A DNA stretch of 64,000 nt from Streptomyces longhuiensis (lineage in GTDB: Bacteria; Actinomycetota; Actinomycetes; Streptomycetales; Streptomycetaceae). This document shows, piece after piece, positions 24,046-32,539 of this stretch. Within the stretch, counting starts at the first letter, position 1, and every line of letters starts with the position of its first letter. Location: contig NZ_CP085173.1 in assembly GCF_020616555.1 (NCBI RefSeq), positions 6,960,001-7,024,000 of the forward strand. Reading direction: 5' to 3'. The notes beneath the pieces were generated by a model. That model was not told the origin of the DNA. It saw only the letters and a list, made by a program, of their open reading frames with translations, and did no database searches. A program made the position numbers and the translations under genes.

Positions 24046-24738
24046 TCAGGGCGCCACCCAGACATAGCGGTGCTCCGGACGCCCGGTGTCCCCGTACTTG
24101 AGCGTGAGGCGGAGCCGGCCAGCCTGTTCCATGTGCCGCAGATACCGCTGCGCCGTGGAGCGGCTCAGGCCCGTCTCCGCCGCCACCTCGTGGGCGGACA
24201 GCGGATGGTCGGCGCGGTGCAGCACGCCGCAGATCAGATCCGTGGTCGGCTCCGACTGCCCGCTCGGCAGGCCGGGCGACGCGGGCATGGGCAGCGCCCG
24301 TAGCGCACCGAAGATCCGGTCGACCTGCTCCTGGCCCGCAGCGCCGCGGCCGCTGACCCGGTCCACGGTGCGCCGCAGCGCCGCGTACGAGTCGAGCCTG
24401 GAGCGCAGCGCGGCGAACGTGAACGGTTTGACCAGGTAGTGCAGCGCGCCCTGGCGCATCGCCGCCTGCACCGTCAGGACGTCGCTCGCCGCCGTGATCA
24501 TGATGACGTCGGTGTTGTGGCCGTTCTCCCGCATCCGGTGGGCTATTTCGAGGCCCGTCATGTCGGGCAGGTAGTGGTCGAGCAGCACGAGGTCGATGCG
24601 CTGGCGCTCCACGAAGGCCAGTGCCTGCGCGGCATTGTGGGCGCGGGCCACCACTCGGAAGCCGGGAACCTTTCCCACGTACTTCGCGTTGATCTCGGCG
24701 ACACGGAAGTCGTCGTCCACGACCAGGACGTCAATCAT
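24046..24738 (-). CDS. Response regulator, CitB/DcuR type, without adjacent kinase
   Basis: A 230-residue response regulator. The receiver (MIDVLVVDDDFRVAEINAKYV) has phosphoacceptor Asp in IDLVLLDHYLPDMTG (near 55) and Lys in HYLVKPFTF. The C-terminal part carries an HTH (HPLSAHEVAAETGLSRSTAQRYLRHMEQAGRLRL) and ends TGRPEHRYVW. ATG 24738 begins the domain; the frame is open to 24819 without coding character. It is clearly paralogous to the regulator at 27746-28426 over its whole length, yet no histidine kinase adjoins it. It is divergent from the ABC operon, with an inverted repeat between. It may use the kinase at 28423-30132. Confidence 0.88.
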   Translation of the reverse strand: MIDVLVVDDDFRVAEINAKYVGKVPGFRVVARAHNAAQALAFVERQRIDLVLLDHYLPDMTGLEIAHRMRENGHNTDVIMITAASDVLTVQAAMRQGALHYLVKPFTFAALRSRLDSYAALRRTVDRVSGRGAAGQEQVDRIFGALRALPMPASPGLPSGQSEPTTDLICGVLHRADHPLSAHEVAAETGLSRSTAQRYLRHMEQAGRLRLTLKYGDTGRPEHRYVWVAP

Positions 24739-24791
24739 CGGGCCTCTCTCCCTCAAGCCCAGGCGAGCTGTTAAGCCCGTGTTTCGGCTCA

Positions 24792-24825
24792 GCTGTTGTA
24801 GCGCGAGCAAAAAGAGCACAACAGC
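24792..24825. promoter_or_regulatory. Inverted repeat in the regulator/ABC divergent promoter
   Basis: GCTGTTGT (24792-24799) and ACAACAGC (24818-24825) are exact reverse complements 18 bases apart. The GCGAGCA heptamer occurs between and after them (about 24802 and 24831). Position between a response regulator gene and the ABC operon suggests a DNA-binding site for that regulator. Confidence 0.45.
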
Positions 24826-24898
24826 CTCTTGCGAGCAGAAGTCCGCCTTGCGCCCAGAAGACTGATGCGGTGTCCCAGGTCACACCTACCTTCCGGCC

Positions 24899-25714
24899 AT
24901 GAGCACAGACACCGGCCCCGCCATCGAACTGCGGGGCGCGAGCAAAATCTTCAGGACGCCTTCGGGCGGCCTGCACACCGCGGTCAGGGAGCTCGATCTG
25001 ACCGTCGCACGTGGCGAGTTCGTGGCCGTCGTCGGCCCCACCGGCTGCGGCAAGTCGACCACCCTCACCCTCGTCAGCGGCCTGGAGGAACCCACCGAGG
25101 GAGAGGTCCTGGTGGCCGGCCAACCCGTCGAGGGAGTCGGCGACAAGGTCGGATTCGTGTTCCAGCAGGACGCGACGTTCCCCTGGCGAACGGTGCTGTC
25201 CAACGTCATGGCGGGCCCGCGCTTCCGCGGCGTACCGAAGGCCGAGGCGAAGGCCAAGGCCCGCGAATGGCTGGCCCGCGTCGGCCTCGCGTCCTTCGAG
25301 GACCGCTACCCGCACCAGCTCTCCGGAGGCCAGCGCAAGCGCGTCGCGCTCGCCGCCACGTTCGTCAACGACCCCGAGATCCTGCTCATGGACGAGCCGT
25401 TCTCGGCGCTCGACGTGCAGACCAGGGCCCTGATGTCGGACGAGCTCCTGGAGCTGTGGGAGGGCACGGGCGCCTCGGTCGTCTTCGTCACCCACGACCT
25501 GGAGGAGTCGATCGCGCTGGCCGACAAGGTCGTCGTCATGACCGCGGGTCCGGCCACCGTGAAGCAGGTCTTCGACATCGACCTGCCGCGCCCCCGCAAG
25601 GTCGAATCGGTGCGCCTGCTGCCCGAGTTCATCGACATCTACCGCGAGATCTGGGAGTCCCTCGGCGAAGAGGTCCGCATCACGCGCGAGAGAGGTGCCG
25701 CCGATGTCGCCTGA
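24899..25714 (+). CDS. ABC transporter ATP-binding protein, nitrate/sulfonate/taurine type
   Basis: A 271-residue ATPase with intact motifs: Walker A GPTGCGKSTT (near 48-56), signature LSGGQRKRVALA (near 140), Walker B ILLMDEPFSALD (near 160) and H-loop VVFVTHDLEE (near 195). The sequence is of the TauB/SsuB/NrtD class. It energises uptake through the permease and lipoprotein that follow. The gene overlaps the permease start by several bases. The substrate cannot be deduced from the ATPase; related cassettes carry sulfonates, nitrate, bicarbonate, riboflavin or thiamine precursors, or aromatics. Confidence 0.92.
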   Translation: MSTDTGPAIELRGASKIFRTPSGGLHTAVRELDLTVARGEFVAVVGPTGCGKSTTLTLVSGLEEPTEGEVLVAGQPVEGVGDKVGFVFQQDATFPWRTVLSNVMAGPRFRGVPKAEAKAKAREWLARVGLASFEDRYPHQLSGGQRKRVALAATFVNDPEILLMDEPFSALDVQTRALMSDELLELWEGTGASVVFVTHDLEESIALADKVVVMTAGPATVKQVFDIDLPRPRKVESVRLLPEFIDIYREIWESLGEEVRITRERGAADVA

Positions 25715-26567
25715 CACCGTCACCGCCGCGCCCGCCACCGACACCGCCAAGCCGGGACGCGCCGTCACCAAGGCCCGCGCCGCCCGCCGGCGCAAGGTGC
25801 TGATCGGCGGCGCCCGGGTCCTGCTCCTCGTCGCCGTCCTCGGCCTCTGGGAGGTGCTCGCGCGCGCCGCGATCATCGACCCGTTCAACTTCTCGATGCC
25901 GTCGAAGATCTGGGACCAGATCTGGACCTGGACCACCCATGGCACGGCGCTCGGCTCCCTGGGCGAACAGGTCTGGTACACGCTCTACGAAGCGCTCGTC
26001 GGCTGGATCATCGGTGTGATCGCCGGTGTCGTCTTCGGTATCGCACTGGGGCGCATCACCTTCCTCGCCGACGTCCTCGGCCCGTACATCAAGGTCCTCA
26101 ACTCCATCCCGAGGATCGTGCTCGCCCCGATCTTCGTGATCTGGTTCGGACTCGGCCCGGCCTCCAAGGTGGCCTCCGCCGTCGTCCTGGTGTTCTTCCC
26201 GGTGTTCTTCAACGCCTTCCAGGGAGCCCGGGAGGTCGACCGGAACCTGGTCGCCAACGCGCGCATCCTCGGCGCCAGCGACCGCCGCGTGACGCTTCAG
26301 GTCGTCATCCCGTCCGCCACGTCATGGATCTTCACCAGCCTCCATGTGAGCTTCGGCTTCGCGCTGATCGGCGCGATCGTCGGCGAGTACATCGGCGCGA
26401 CCAAGGGCGTCGGCCTGCTCGTCGCGCAGTCGCAGGGCACGTTCAACGCGGCGGGTGTGTACGCGGCGATGGTCATCCTCGCCGTCGTGGCCCTGCTGGC
26501 CGAGGGGCTCCTCACCTTCGCCGAGCGCCGCATCTTCCGCTGGAAGCCGAAGGACTCGGACAGCTGA
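25704..26567 (+). CDS. ABC transporter permease, TauC/SsuC type
   Basis: A 287-residue permease. Residues 1-30 are a polar Arg/Ala-rich N-terminus, followed by about six hydrophobic segments. The conserved EAA-like loop is near 178-200 (AREVDRNLVANARILGASDRRVTLQVVIPSA). ATG 25704 is chosen over GTG 25695 because GAGAGAGG sits about 8 bases upstream of the ATG. The start overlaps the ATPase gene, so the two are translationally coupled. It is followed after 95 bases by the lipoprotein. Family assignment is solid; the substrate is unknown. Confidence 0.9.
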   Translation: MSPDTVTAAPATDTAKPGRAVTKARAARRRKVLIGGARVLLLVAVLGLWEVLARAAIIDPFNFSMPSKIWDQIWTWTTHGTALGSLGEQVWYTLYEALVGWIIGVIAGVVFGIALGRITFLADVLGPYIKVLNSIPRIVLAPIFVIWFGLGPASKVASAVVLVFFPVFFNAFQGAREVDRNLVANARILGASDRRVTLQVVIPSATSWIFTSLHVSFGFALIGAIVGEYIGATKGVGLLVAQSQGTFNAAGVYAAMVILAVVALLAEGLLTFAERRIFRWKPKDSDS

Positions 26568-26662
26568 CGGCTGCCCTTCGGCGCGCGCCAACAGCGCTTC
26601 CCCGCACCGCTCTCCCCACCCGTTTCAGATTCTTCAGCCTCTTCACAAGGACGTGAACCACC

Positions 26663-27721
26663 ATGCGCAAGACCGCGCGCCTCTGTGCCCTCGCAGCGAC
26701 CGGCCTGCTCGCCCTCTCCTCGCTCACGGCGTGTGCCAACGACGCCGCCAGTACGAGTTCCGGCTCCGGCAAGAAGGCGGACGGCAAGGGCGAGCACGTC
26801 AAGATCATGGTCGGCGGCCTGGACAAGGTCATCTACATGCCGGCGATGCTCACGGACCGGCTCGGCTACTTCAAGGATGAGGGTTTGAATGTCCAACTCC
26901 TGAGCGAGCCCGCGGGTGTCCAGGCCGAGACGGCGCTCGTCTCCGGCCAGGTCCAGGGGGCCGTCGGCTTCTACGACCACACGCTCGACCTGCAGGTGAA
27001 GGGCAAGGCCGTGGAGTCCGTGGTGCAGTTCTCGCGGGCCCCGGGAGAGGTGGAGATCGTCTCCAACAAGGCGTCCGGCGACATCTCCTCGCCCAAGGAC
27101 TTCAAGGGCAAGAAGCTCGGCATCACGGGCCTCGGCTCCTCGACGGACTTCCTCACGAAGTACCTGGCGGTCAAGAACGGCGTCCAGCCGAGCCAGTTCT
27201 CGCCGGTGGCCGTCGGCGCGGGCCCGACGTTCGTCTCCGCGCTCCAGAAGGGCGCCATCGACGGCGGCATGACGACGGACCCCACCGTCGCCACGATCCT
27301 GGACAAGAAGCTCGGCAAGGTCCTCGTCGACATGCGGACCCCGGAGGGCTCCCAGGAGGCGCTCGGCGGCCCGTACCCGTCGTCGAGCCTCTACATGCAG
27401 ACGGACTGGGTCAACAGCCACAAGCCGACGGTCCAGAAGCTCGCCAACGCCTTCGTGAAGACGCTCAAGTGGATGTCCACGCACAGCGCCGACGAGATCG
27501 CGGCCAAGATGCCGGCCGACTACTCCCAGGGCGACAAGAAGCTGTACGCCGAGGCGATCAAGGCCACACTGCCGATGTTCACGACGGACGGCGTGATGCC
27601 CAAGAACGGCCCCGAGACTGTTGAAAGTGTGCTCAAGGCATTCAACCCGAACATCAAGAACGCCAAGGTCGACCTGAGCAAGACGTACACCACCGAGTTC
27701 GTCGACAAGGCCGCCGGCTGA
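26663..27721 (+). CDS. ABC transporter substrate-binding lipoprotein, NMT1/THI5-like
   Basis: A 352-residue lipoprotein. The signal peptide MRKTARLCALAATGLLALSSLTAC ends in a lipobox LTAC (Cys near 24). A Ser/Gly/Lys linker follows, then a periplasmic-binding-protein-like fold (IMVGGLDKVIYMPAMLTDRLGYFKDEGLNV) with the segments GKKLGITGLGSSTDFLTKYLA and GAIDGGMTTDPTVATIL. This pattern is the NMT1/THI5/SsuA type. It delivers substrate to the permease and ATPase. A response regulator gene converges from the other side with 24 bases between and no obvious terminator. The ligand is unknown. Confidence 0.9.
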   Translation: MRKTARLCALAATGLLALSSLTACANDAASTSSGSGKKADGKGEHVKIMVGGLDKVIYMPAMLTDRLGYFKDEGLNVQLLSEPAGVQAETALVSGQVQGAVGFYDHTLDLQVKGKAVESVVQFSRAPGEVEIVSNKASGDISSPKDFKGKKLGITGLGSSTDFLTKYLAVKNGVQPSQFSPVAVGAGPTFVSALQKGAIDGGMTTDPTVATILDKKLGKVLVDMRTPEGSQEALGGPYPSSSLYMQTDWVNSHKPTVQKLANAFVKTLKWMSTHSADEIAAKMPADYSQGDKKLYAEAIKATLPMFTTDGVMPKNGPETVESVLKAFNPNIKNAKVDLSKTYTTEFVDKAAG

Positions 27722-27745
27722 CCACGTCGACTCCTCGTAGGTCGC

Positions 27746-28426
27746 TCAGGTGCGGGTCGCCCAGACATAACGGTGTTCAGGGCGGCCCGCGTCGCCGTAC
27801 TTGAGGGTCAGGCCGGCGCGGCCGGTGCGTTCCAGGAGCTTCAGATAGCGCTGGGCCGTCTGCCGGCTCAGTCCCGTACGGTCCCCGACCTCCTGCGCCG
27901 AGAGCGGGCCCTCCGCGTCCACCAGAGCCCTGCGGACGAGCTCCGCCGTGCTGAGGGAGTGTCCCTTCGGAAGGTCCGGCTCCGTGTCTGCGGAGAGGGC
28001 GCCGAAGATCCGGTCGACCTGGGCCTGTTCGGCCTCGCCGCCGCCGTCCAGCGTGCGGCGCAGTCCCGCGTACGCCTCCAGCTTGGCGCGCAGCCCCGCG
28101 AACGCGAACGGCTTGACCAGGTACTGCAGCGCCCCGAGCCGCATGGCGGCCTGCACCGTGGAGACGTCACGCGCCGCCGTCACCATGATCACGTCGGTCT
28201 GGTGGCCGCGGCGCCGGATCTCCTGAACGGTCGCCAGACCCGTCTCGTCCGGCAGGTAGTGGTCCATGAGGATCAGGTCGATCTGCGGCTGGGACTCCAC
28301 CTCGCGCAGGGCCTCGGCCGAACTGTGTGCCTCGGCCACCACGCGGAAGCCCGCCACCTTCTGCACGTAGGCCGCGTTCACGCGCGCGACGCGGATGTCG
28401 TCGTCCACGACCAGCACTTCGATCAT
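27746..28426 (-). CDS. Response regulator, CitB/DcuR type
   Basis: A 226-residue response regulator. The receiver (MIEVLVVDDDIRVARVNAAYV) has Asp in LILMDHYLPDETG and Lys in QYLVKPFAF, followed by an HTH (GPLSAQEVGDRTGLSRQTAQRYLKLLERTGRAGLTLKYGD). ATG 28426 overlaps the TGA of the kinase gene upstream on the same strand (ATGA), so the pair is translationally coupled. It is paralogous to the regulator at 24046-24738. The two paralogues bracket the ABC cassette and share a conserved C-terminal ending, GRPEHRYVW. Control of the cassette is the obvious hypothesis. Confidence 0.92.
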   Translation of the reverse strand: MIEVLVVDDDIRVARVNAAYVQKVAGFRVVAEAHSSAEALREVESQPQIDLILMDHYLPDETGLATVQEIRRRGHQTDVIMVTAARDVSTVQAAMRLGALQYLVKPFAFAGLRAKLEAYAGLRRTLDGGGEAEQAQVDRIFGALSADTEPDLPKGHSLSTAELVRRALVDAEGPLSAQEVGDRTGLSRQTAQRYLKLLERTGRAGLTLKYGDAGRPEHRYVWATRT

Positions 28427-30132
28427 CGCGGGTCCTCCTTTGTGGGGGCGGCCATGGCATCGGCGGCGATGTCGGCCGTGGTGGTCATGGGTGCCTCGGT
28501 GGCCTCCTGCGCGAGGCCCGGATCCGTGAGCGCCTCGGGCAGGACGACGGTGAACTCCGCGCCCCCGCCGTCCGGTTCCCCCACGTGGACGCTGCCGCCC
28601 TGCCGTTCCGCGAGCCGGCGCACGAGGGGCAGACCGATACCGCGCTTCCCGTGGGAGGGAGGCTTCTTGGTGGACCACCCCTCCGTGAAGACCAACTCCC
28701 GCCGGGCGGCGGGGATGCCGGGCCCCGTGTCGCGCACCCGCAACTCCACCGCGCGGTCGTCGGCCGCCCGTGCATCGACCTCCACGCGCGCGTGGGGGGT
28801 GCCCGCGACCGCGTCCACCGCGTTGTCGACCAGATTCCCGACGATCGTGACGAGCCCCCGTGGGTCGATCAACCGGTCGGGGAGGAGCGTCCTGTCGGAG
28901 ATCCACAGGGCGACTCCGCGCTCCGCCGCCACCGTCGCCTTGCCGACCAGGAGAGCCGCGAGCAGTGGATCGTGGACCTTCTCGGTCACCTGCTCCGCGG
29001 TCGCCCTGTGGTCGCCCACCACCTCGCCGACGAACTCGACGGCGTCGTCGAACATCTCCAGTTCGAGCAGGCCGAGCAGCGTGTGCATGCGGTTGGCGTG
29101 CTCGTGGTCCTGGGCGCGCAGGGCGTCGATCAGGCCGCGCGTCGAGTCGAGCTCGCGCCCCAGTTGCTCCAGTTCGGTGCGGTCCCGGAGGGTGGCGACG
29201 GCGCCGCCGTCGTCCGTGGGCATGCGATTGGCGATCAGGACGCGCTGGCCGCGGACCGTCACCAGATCCGTGCCCGTGGCCCGGCCCGCCAGCACATCGG
29301 TCGTACGACCTGGGCCCAGCGCGTCGTCGAGCGACTGCCCGATCACCTCGTCGCCGATGCCCAGGAGCCGGTGCGCCTCGTCGTTGAGCAGCCGGATCCG
29401 GCCGCTCCGGTCCAGCGCGACGACGCCTTCCCGAATGCCGTGCAACATGGCCTCGCGCTCCGAGAGCAGCCCCGAAATATCGGAGAACGCCAGGTCACGG
29501 GTCTGCCGCTGGACCCGGCGCGAGATCAGGTAGGCGGCCAACGCACCGACGGCCAGGGCGCCGCCCGCGTAGGCGAACAAGCCCGGAATGGCGTGGATGA
29601 GCCGCGCCCTGACGCTGTCGTACTCGATGCCCACGGAGACGGCCCCGACGATGTCGCCCTGTGCGTCGCGCAGGGGCACCTTCCCGCGCGCCGAGCGTCC
29701 CAGGGTGCCGCTGTCGATCTCCATGACCTCGTGGCCCGCGAGCGCCTCGCTGGGGTCCGTGGAGACGATCCTGCCGACCTCGCCCGGATCGGTGTGGGAC
29801 CAGCGGACGCCTTCCTTGTTCATGATCACTACGTACTCGGCGCCACTGGCCCGGCGGATCCGCTCGGCCTCCCGCTGGACGGGACCGTCGACCGTGGGAC
29901 GAGAACGCCGCAGGTCCTCGGCGATGCTCGGCTGGGCCGCGGTGGTCTGCGCGATCGCCAGCGCGCGGCGCATCGCCTGGTCGTCGAGCTGGTCGCTGAG
30001 CGGCGCGAGGAAGAGCCCCGTCGCGAGCACGGCCACCCCGGCGGCGATCGCCACCTGCATCAGCAGCACCTGCGCAAAGACGCGCCGCGGCAGGCCGAAG
30101 CGCAGCCGGCGTGTGGGGGGAGTGGGGCTCAT
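28423..30132 (-). CDS. Sensor histidine kinase, CitA/DcuS type
   Basis: A 569-residue kinase. A first membrane segment (about 18-42) is followed by an extracellular PAS/Cache-like sensor (about 43-185) and a second membrane segment (AIPGLFAYAGGALAVGALAAYLI). A cytoplasmic PAS domain (near 220-310, GIREGVVALDRSGRIRLLNDEAHRLL) leads to the phosphoacceptor region (RAQDHEHANRMHTLLGLLEL, His-Glu-His) and the catalytic domain with N-box VGNLVDNAVDA and G-box RDTGPGIP, GIGLPLVRRLA. This is the SpoOB-type kinase of citrate/dicarboxylate/tricarballylate sensors. Stop and start overlap with the response regulator. Its ligand is probably a small carboxylate or the ABC substrate. Confidence 0.92.
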   Translation of the reverse strand: MSPTPPTRRLRFGLPRRVFAQVLLMQVAIAAGVAVLATGLFLAPLSDQLDDQAMRRALAIAQTTAAQPSIAEDLRRSRPTVDGPVQREAERIRRASGAEYVVIMNKEGVRWSHTDPGEVGRIVSTDPSEALAGHEVMEIDSGTLGRSARGKVPLRDAQGDIVGAVSVGIEYDSVRARLIHAIPGLFAYAGGALAVGALAAYLISRRVQRQTRDLAFSDISGLLSEREAMLHGIREGVVALDRSGRIRLLNDEAHRLLGIGDEVIGQSLDDALGPGRTTDVLAGRATGTDLVTVRGQRVLIANRMPTDDGGAVATLRDRTELEQLGRELDSTRGLIDALRAQDHEHANRMHTLLGLLELEMFDDAVEFVGEVVGDHRATAEQVTEKVHDPLLAALLVGKATVAAERGVALWISDRTLLPDRLIDPRGLVTIVGNLVDNAVDAVAGTPHARVEVDARAADDRAVELRVRDTGPGIPAARRELVFTEGWSTKKPPSHGKRGIGLPLVRRLAERQGGSVHVGEPDGGGAEFTVVLPEALTDPGLAQEATEAPMTTTADIAADAMAAPTKEDPR

Positions 30133-30263
30133 ACGAAGAACGGTAAGGGGGCGAGCGGGGTACTCCGTAGCGGATGTGGCGGGTATCTCGCGGGCTGGGA
30201 TGCGCCTCGTAAGGAGTGATGGGGTGCCGTGTGCGCGCCGGTGCGGGGCGCGAGCCGGCCGGG

Positions 30264-31214
30264 TCAGCCGCTCGCGCCGAGGGGGCCTGTGACGGCGGGC
30301 GCGATCTCGTCCACCGCGAGTACGTCCATGCGCGCAGGAGTCCCCAGTGCGGCACCGCAGCTCTCGGGGCGGGGCGGCAGCGAAGCGCTCTGCGCGACCG
30401 TGACGTGCCAGCGGCGGCCGTCCGCGTGGGTGACGGTGACCTCCCAGAGAGCCCCATGCCCCGGCGCCGTTGCCTCCGTGCCGACGACGGTCAGCACTCC
30501 GGCGTCATCGATCCCGGCGGACGTGCGCACGGCGAGCTCGGCGGCCTGGCCGGGCCGCTCCCATGCGGAGTTCCCGCGGCACCCGTCGGTGACGATCCGG
30601 CCGGCCCGTACCGCGTCGAGGGTGTCCTTGACGTGGGCGGCGTCGGCACGGCCGTACGCGTAGCCGTAGGGCAGTACGAGCAGTGTGGGGGAGAAGCGGT
30701 GGCCGCCGAGGTGGGTGACCTCCCAGATGCCGTCCTGTCCGGACGCGGCGAGGTCGGCGGCGAGCGGCCGGCCCAGGAGGGCGCAGCAGCGGTCGCGCTT
30801 GCCGTTGGTGCAGACGAGCGCGAGCGGCGCGCCCTCGTGCGGGGTGCCGAAGCCGCGGTGATCACCCGCTCCCAGGGCGGCGAAGTCGAGTGCGAGCAAG
30901 TCCTGCGGGGACTCGGTCATGGTGCCGCGCAGCCATGTGTTTCCCGGGATGGTGTGGGCCACATACACATGACGCCGGGTGGTGGCGTGGAAGTCCGCGT
31001 GCCGGCCCGGGCGCCTGATGAGGGCGACGCGTACGCCGGTCCCCTCCGCGGCCGCCTCCAGGGCCCTGCCGAGCTCCGGGTCCAGATGGCTGGACGTCAG
31101 CGCCTTCACGCCCCAGGGCCCCGGCTGCTCGATCAGCAGCCAGGTACTCGCGGTGGCGGCGGTCCCCGCGAGGGGCTCGTTCAGATCCTGCGAGGCGGTC
31201 GTACACGTACTCAC
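30264..31214 (-). CDS. Sucrase/ferredoxin-like family protein, iron-box controlled
   Basis: A 316-residue protein of the sucrase/ferredoxin-like family. The thioredoxin-like [2Fe-2S] motif is recognisable as CTNGKRDRCCALLGRPLA (near 150-167), with HLGGHRFSPTLLVLPYGYAYGR near 193, where further ligands would lie. An N-terminal Cys-containing start (STCTTASQDLNEP) and a C-terminal domain of unknown role complete it. GTG 31214 is preceded within one base by an iron-box-like operator, so iron control is likely. The upstream citrate-synthase-like gene ends only 16 bases before it on the same strand, so it may also be read through. It may reduce ferric siderophores or act in iron-sulfur metabolism; that is inference. 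Confidence 0.85.
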   Translation of the reverse strand: MSTCTTASQDLNEPLAGTAATASTWLLIEQPGPWGVKALTSSHLDPELGRALEAAAEGTGVRVALIRRPGRHADFHATTRRHVYVAHTIPGNTWLRGTMTESPQDLLALDFAALGAGDHRGFGTPHEGAPLALVCTNGKRDRCCALLGRPLAADLAASGQDGIWEVTHLGGHRFSPTLLVLPYGYAYGRADAAHVKDTLDAVRAGRIVTDGCRGNSAWERPGQAAELAVRTSAGIDDAGVLTVVGTEATAPGHGALWEVTVTHADGRRWHVTVAQSASLPPRPESCGAALGTPARMDVLAVDEIAPAVTGPLGASG

Positions 31215-31233
31215 GTAGGGGAGCCTAACCTCA
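31215..31233 (-). promoter_or_regulatory. Iron box (DmdR1/IdeR-type operator)
   Basis: The plus-strand 19-mer starting at 31215 matches the near-palindromic iron-box consensus TTAGGTGAGCCTAACCTAA at 16 of 19 positions. On the minus strand it reads TGAGGTTAGGCTCCCCTAC. It lies directly before the GTG of the sucrase/ferredoxin-like gene and overlaps the stop codon of the preceding gene. DmdR1 with ferrous iron represses such promoters in Streptomyces. Confidence 0.8.
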
Positions 31234-32511
31234 CTCGGTCGGCAGCGGGGCGTCGGGCGCGGGCAACGGCTGAGGCGGGCGCAGTCCCACGTACTGTCCG
31301 CTCGGCCGCATCCGCAGCGGGCGCTCGCCGTACTCCTCCAGGGCGTGCGCGATCCAGCCCGCCGTCCGGGCCACCGCGAAGACGGTCTCGCCGGCCTCGG
31401 CGGGCATGCCGCACGAGACGGTGAAGACCGCGAGTGCGAGGTCCACGTTCGCGTGCAGGTCGGTGTGGCGGGCGGTCGTCGCCACGACGTCGCGGGCCGC
31501 GGCGAGCGCCGGGTGGACCTGCGGAATCTCTTCCAGGAGGGCGAACAGGGCCTGGGCGCGTGGGTCCTCGCCCTTGTACAGGCGGTGGCCGAGGCCCGGG
31601 ACGCGGCGCCCGGCACGCAGTTCGTCCGCCACCACAGGGGCCGCGCTGCCGCGGTCGAGGACTTCGAGGAGCATGCGGTGCGCGAGACCGCTGGCGGCGC
31701 CGTGGAGCGGTCCCTCCAGGACGCCGAGGCCGGCTGACACCGCCGCGTACGCGTGCGCGCGCGCCGACGCGGCGACCCTGACGGCGAGCGTCGACGCGGC
31801 GAGGTCGTGGTCGACGAGGAGCCCAAGTGCCGTGTCCAGGACGTGCAGTGACGGATCGTCGGGTTCGCGTCCGGAGAGGCGGCCCCACAGGCGCTGGGCG
31901 AGCGGTCCGCCGTCGCGATGCGTGTGCCGTACGGGTGGCAGGGCGGCCACCAGCGTCGGGATGAGGGTGCGGGCCGTGCCGAGTACGGCCTCCTCGGAGA
32001 GGTCGAAGCGCAGCGGGTCGGTGACGGCGGCGGCGACCGCGGCGACGCGCAGACGGTCGACGGGGCCGCTGTGCTCCGGCAGGGCCCCCACGGCGCGCCG
32101 GGCCGCGGCGAGGGACGGCCGGGGGGCGGTGAACCTGACCCCCGGCCGCAGCGCCCCGGTCCACAGCCACTCGGCGACCTCTTCGTAGGAGTGACGCGCG
32201 GCGAGTTCGGCGGCGTCCACCCCGCGGAAGTAGTAGCGGTCCTTGTCGATCAACGTGATGCGCGTGCGTACGGAGAGCTCGCCCGGGGCCGAACCGGCTG
32301 CGGGCTCCCGCTTGTTGCGCTGCGCGAGCGCCTCCACCTCGGCCGCGTCGAACGTGCTGCCGCGCGAGCCCGGCGCCGCCCGGCGGCTGCTGAGCTGACC
32401 GCGGCTCACGTACGCGTACACGGTCTCGGGCTTCACACCCAGAAGTTCGGCCGTCTCCCTGGTGCTGAGCCGCCGGGCTCCCTGCGCGGATGCAGGTTCG
32501 TGATCCGTCAT
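31231..32511 (-). CDS. Citrate-synthase-like protein with N-terminal HTH domain
   Basis: A 426-residue protein. Residues 10-60 form an excisionase/MerR-like HTH (RRLSTRETAELLGVKPETVYAYVSRGQLSSRRAAPGSRGSTF). The remaining ~350 residues are a type II citrate synthase fold, with GPLHGAASGLAHRML near 265, PGLGHRLYKGEDPRAQAL near 305, and HTDLHANVDLALA near 355 with an Asp close to the usual catalytic position. ATG 32511 precedes a conserved MTDHEPASA start. It is divergent from the simpler citrate synthase at 32610. Fusion to a DNA-binding domain suggests that it regulates its own region, sensing citrate or acetyl-CoA; a gene of this type is known as SCO5831 in S. coelicolor. Catalysis versus regulation is open. 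Confidence 0.88.
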   Translation of the reverse strand: MTDHEPASAQGARRLSTRETAELLGVKPETVYAYVSRGQLSSRRAAPGSRGSTFDAAEVEALAQRNKREPAAGSAPGELSVRTRITLIDKDRYYFRGVDAAELAARHSYEEVAEWLWTGALRPGVRFTAPRPSLAAARRAVGALPEHSGPVDRLRVAAVAAAVTDPLRFDLSEEAVLGTARTLIPTLVAALPPVRHTHRDGGPLAQRLWGRLSGREPDDPSLHVLDTALGLLVDHDLAASTLAVRVAASARAHAYAAVSAGLGVLEGPLHGAASGLAHRMLLEVLDRGSAAPVVADELRAGRRVPGLGHRLYKGEDPRAQALFALLEEIPQVHPALAAARDVVATTARHTDLHANVDLALAVFTVSCGMPAEAGETVFAVARTAGWIAHALEEYGERPLRMRPSGQYVGLRPPQPLPAPDAPLPTE

Positions 32512-32539
32512 GCGCGCCACCGTATATCCGCATCGCTTG

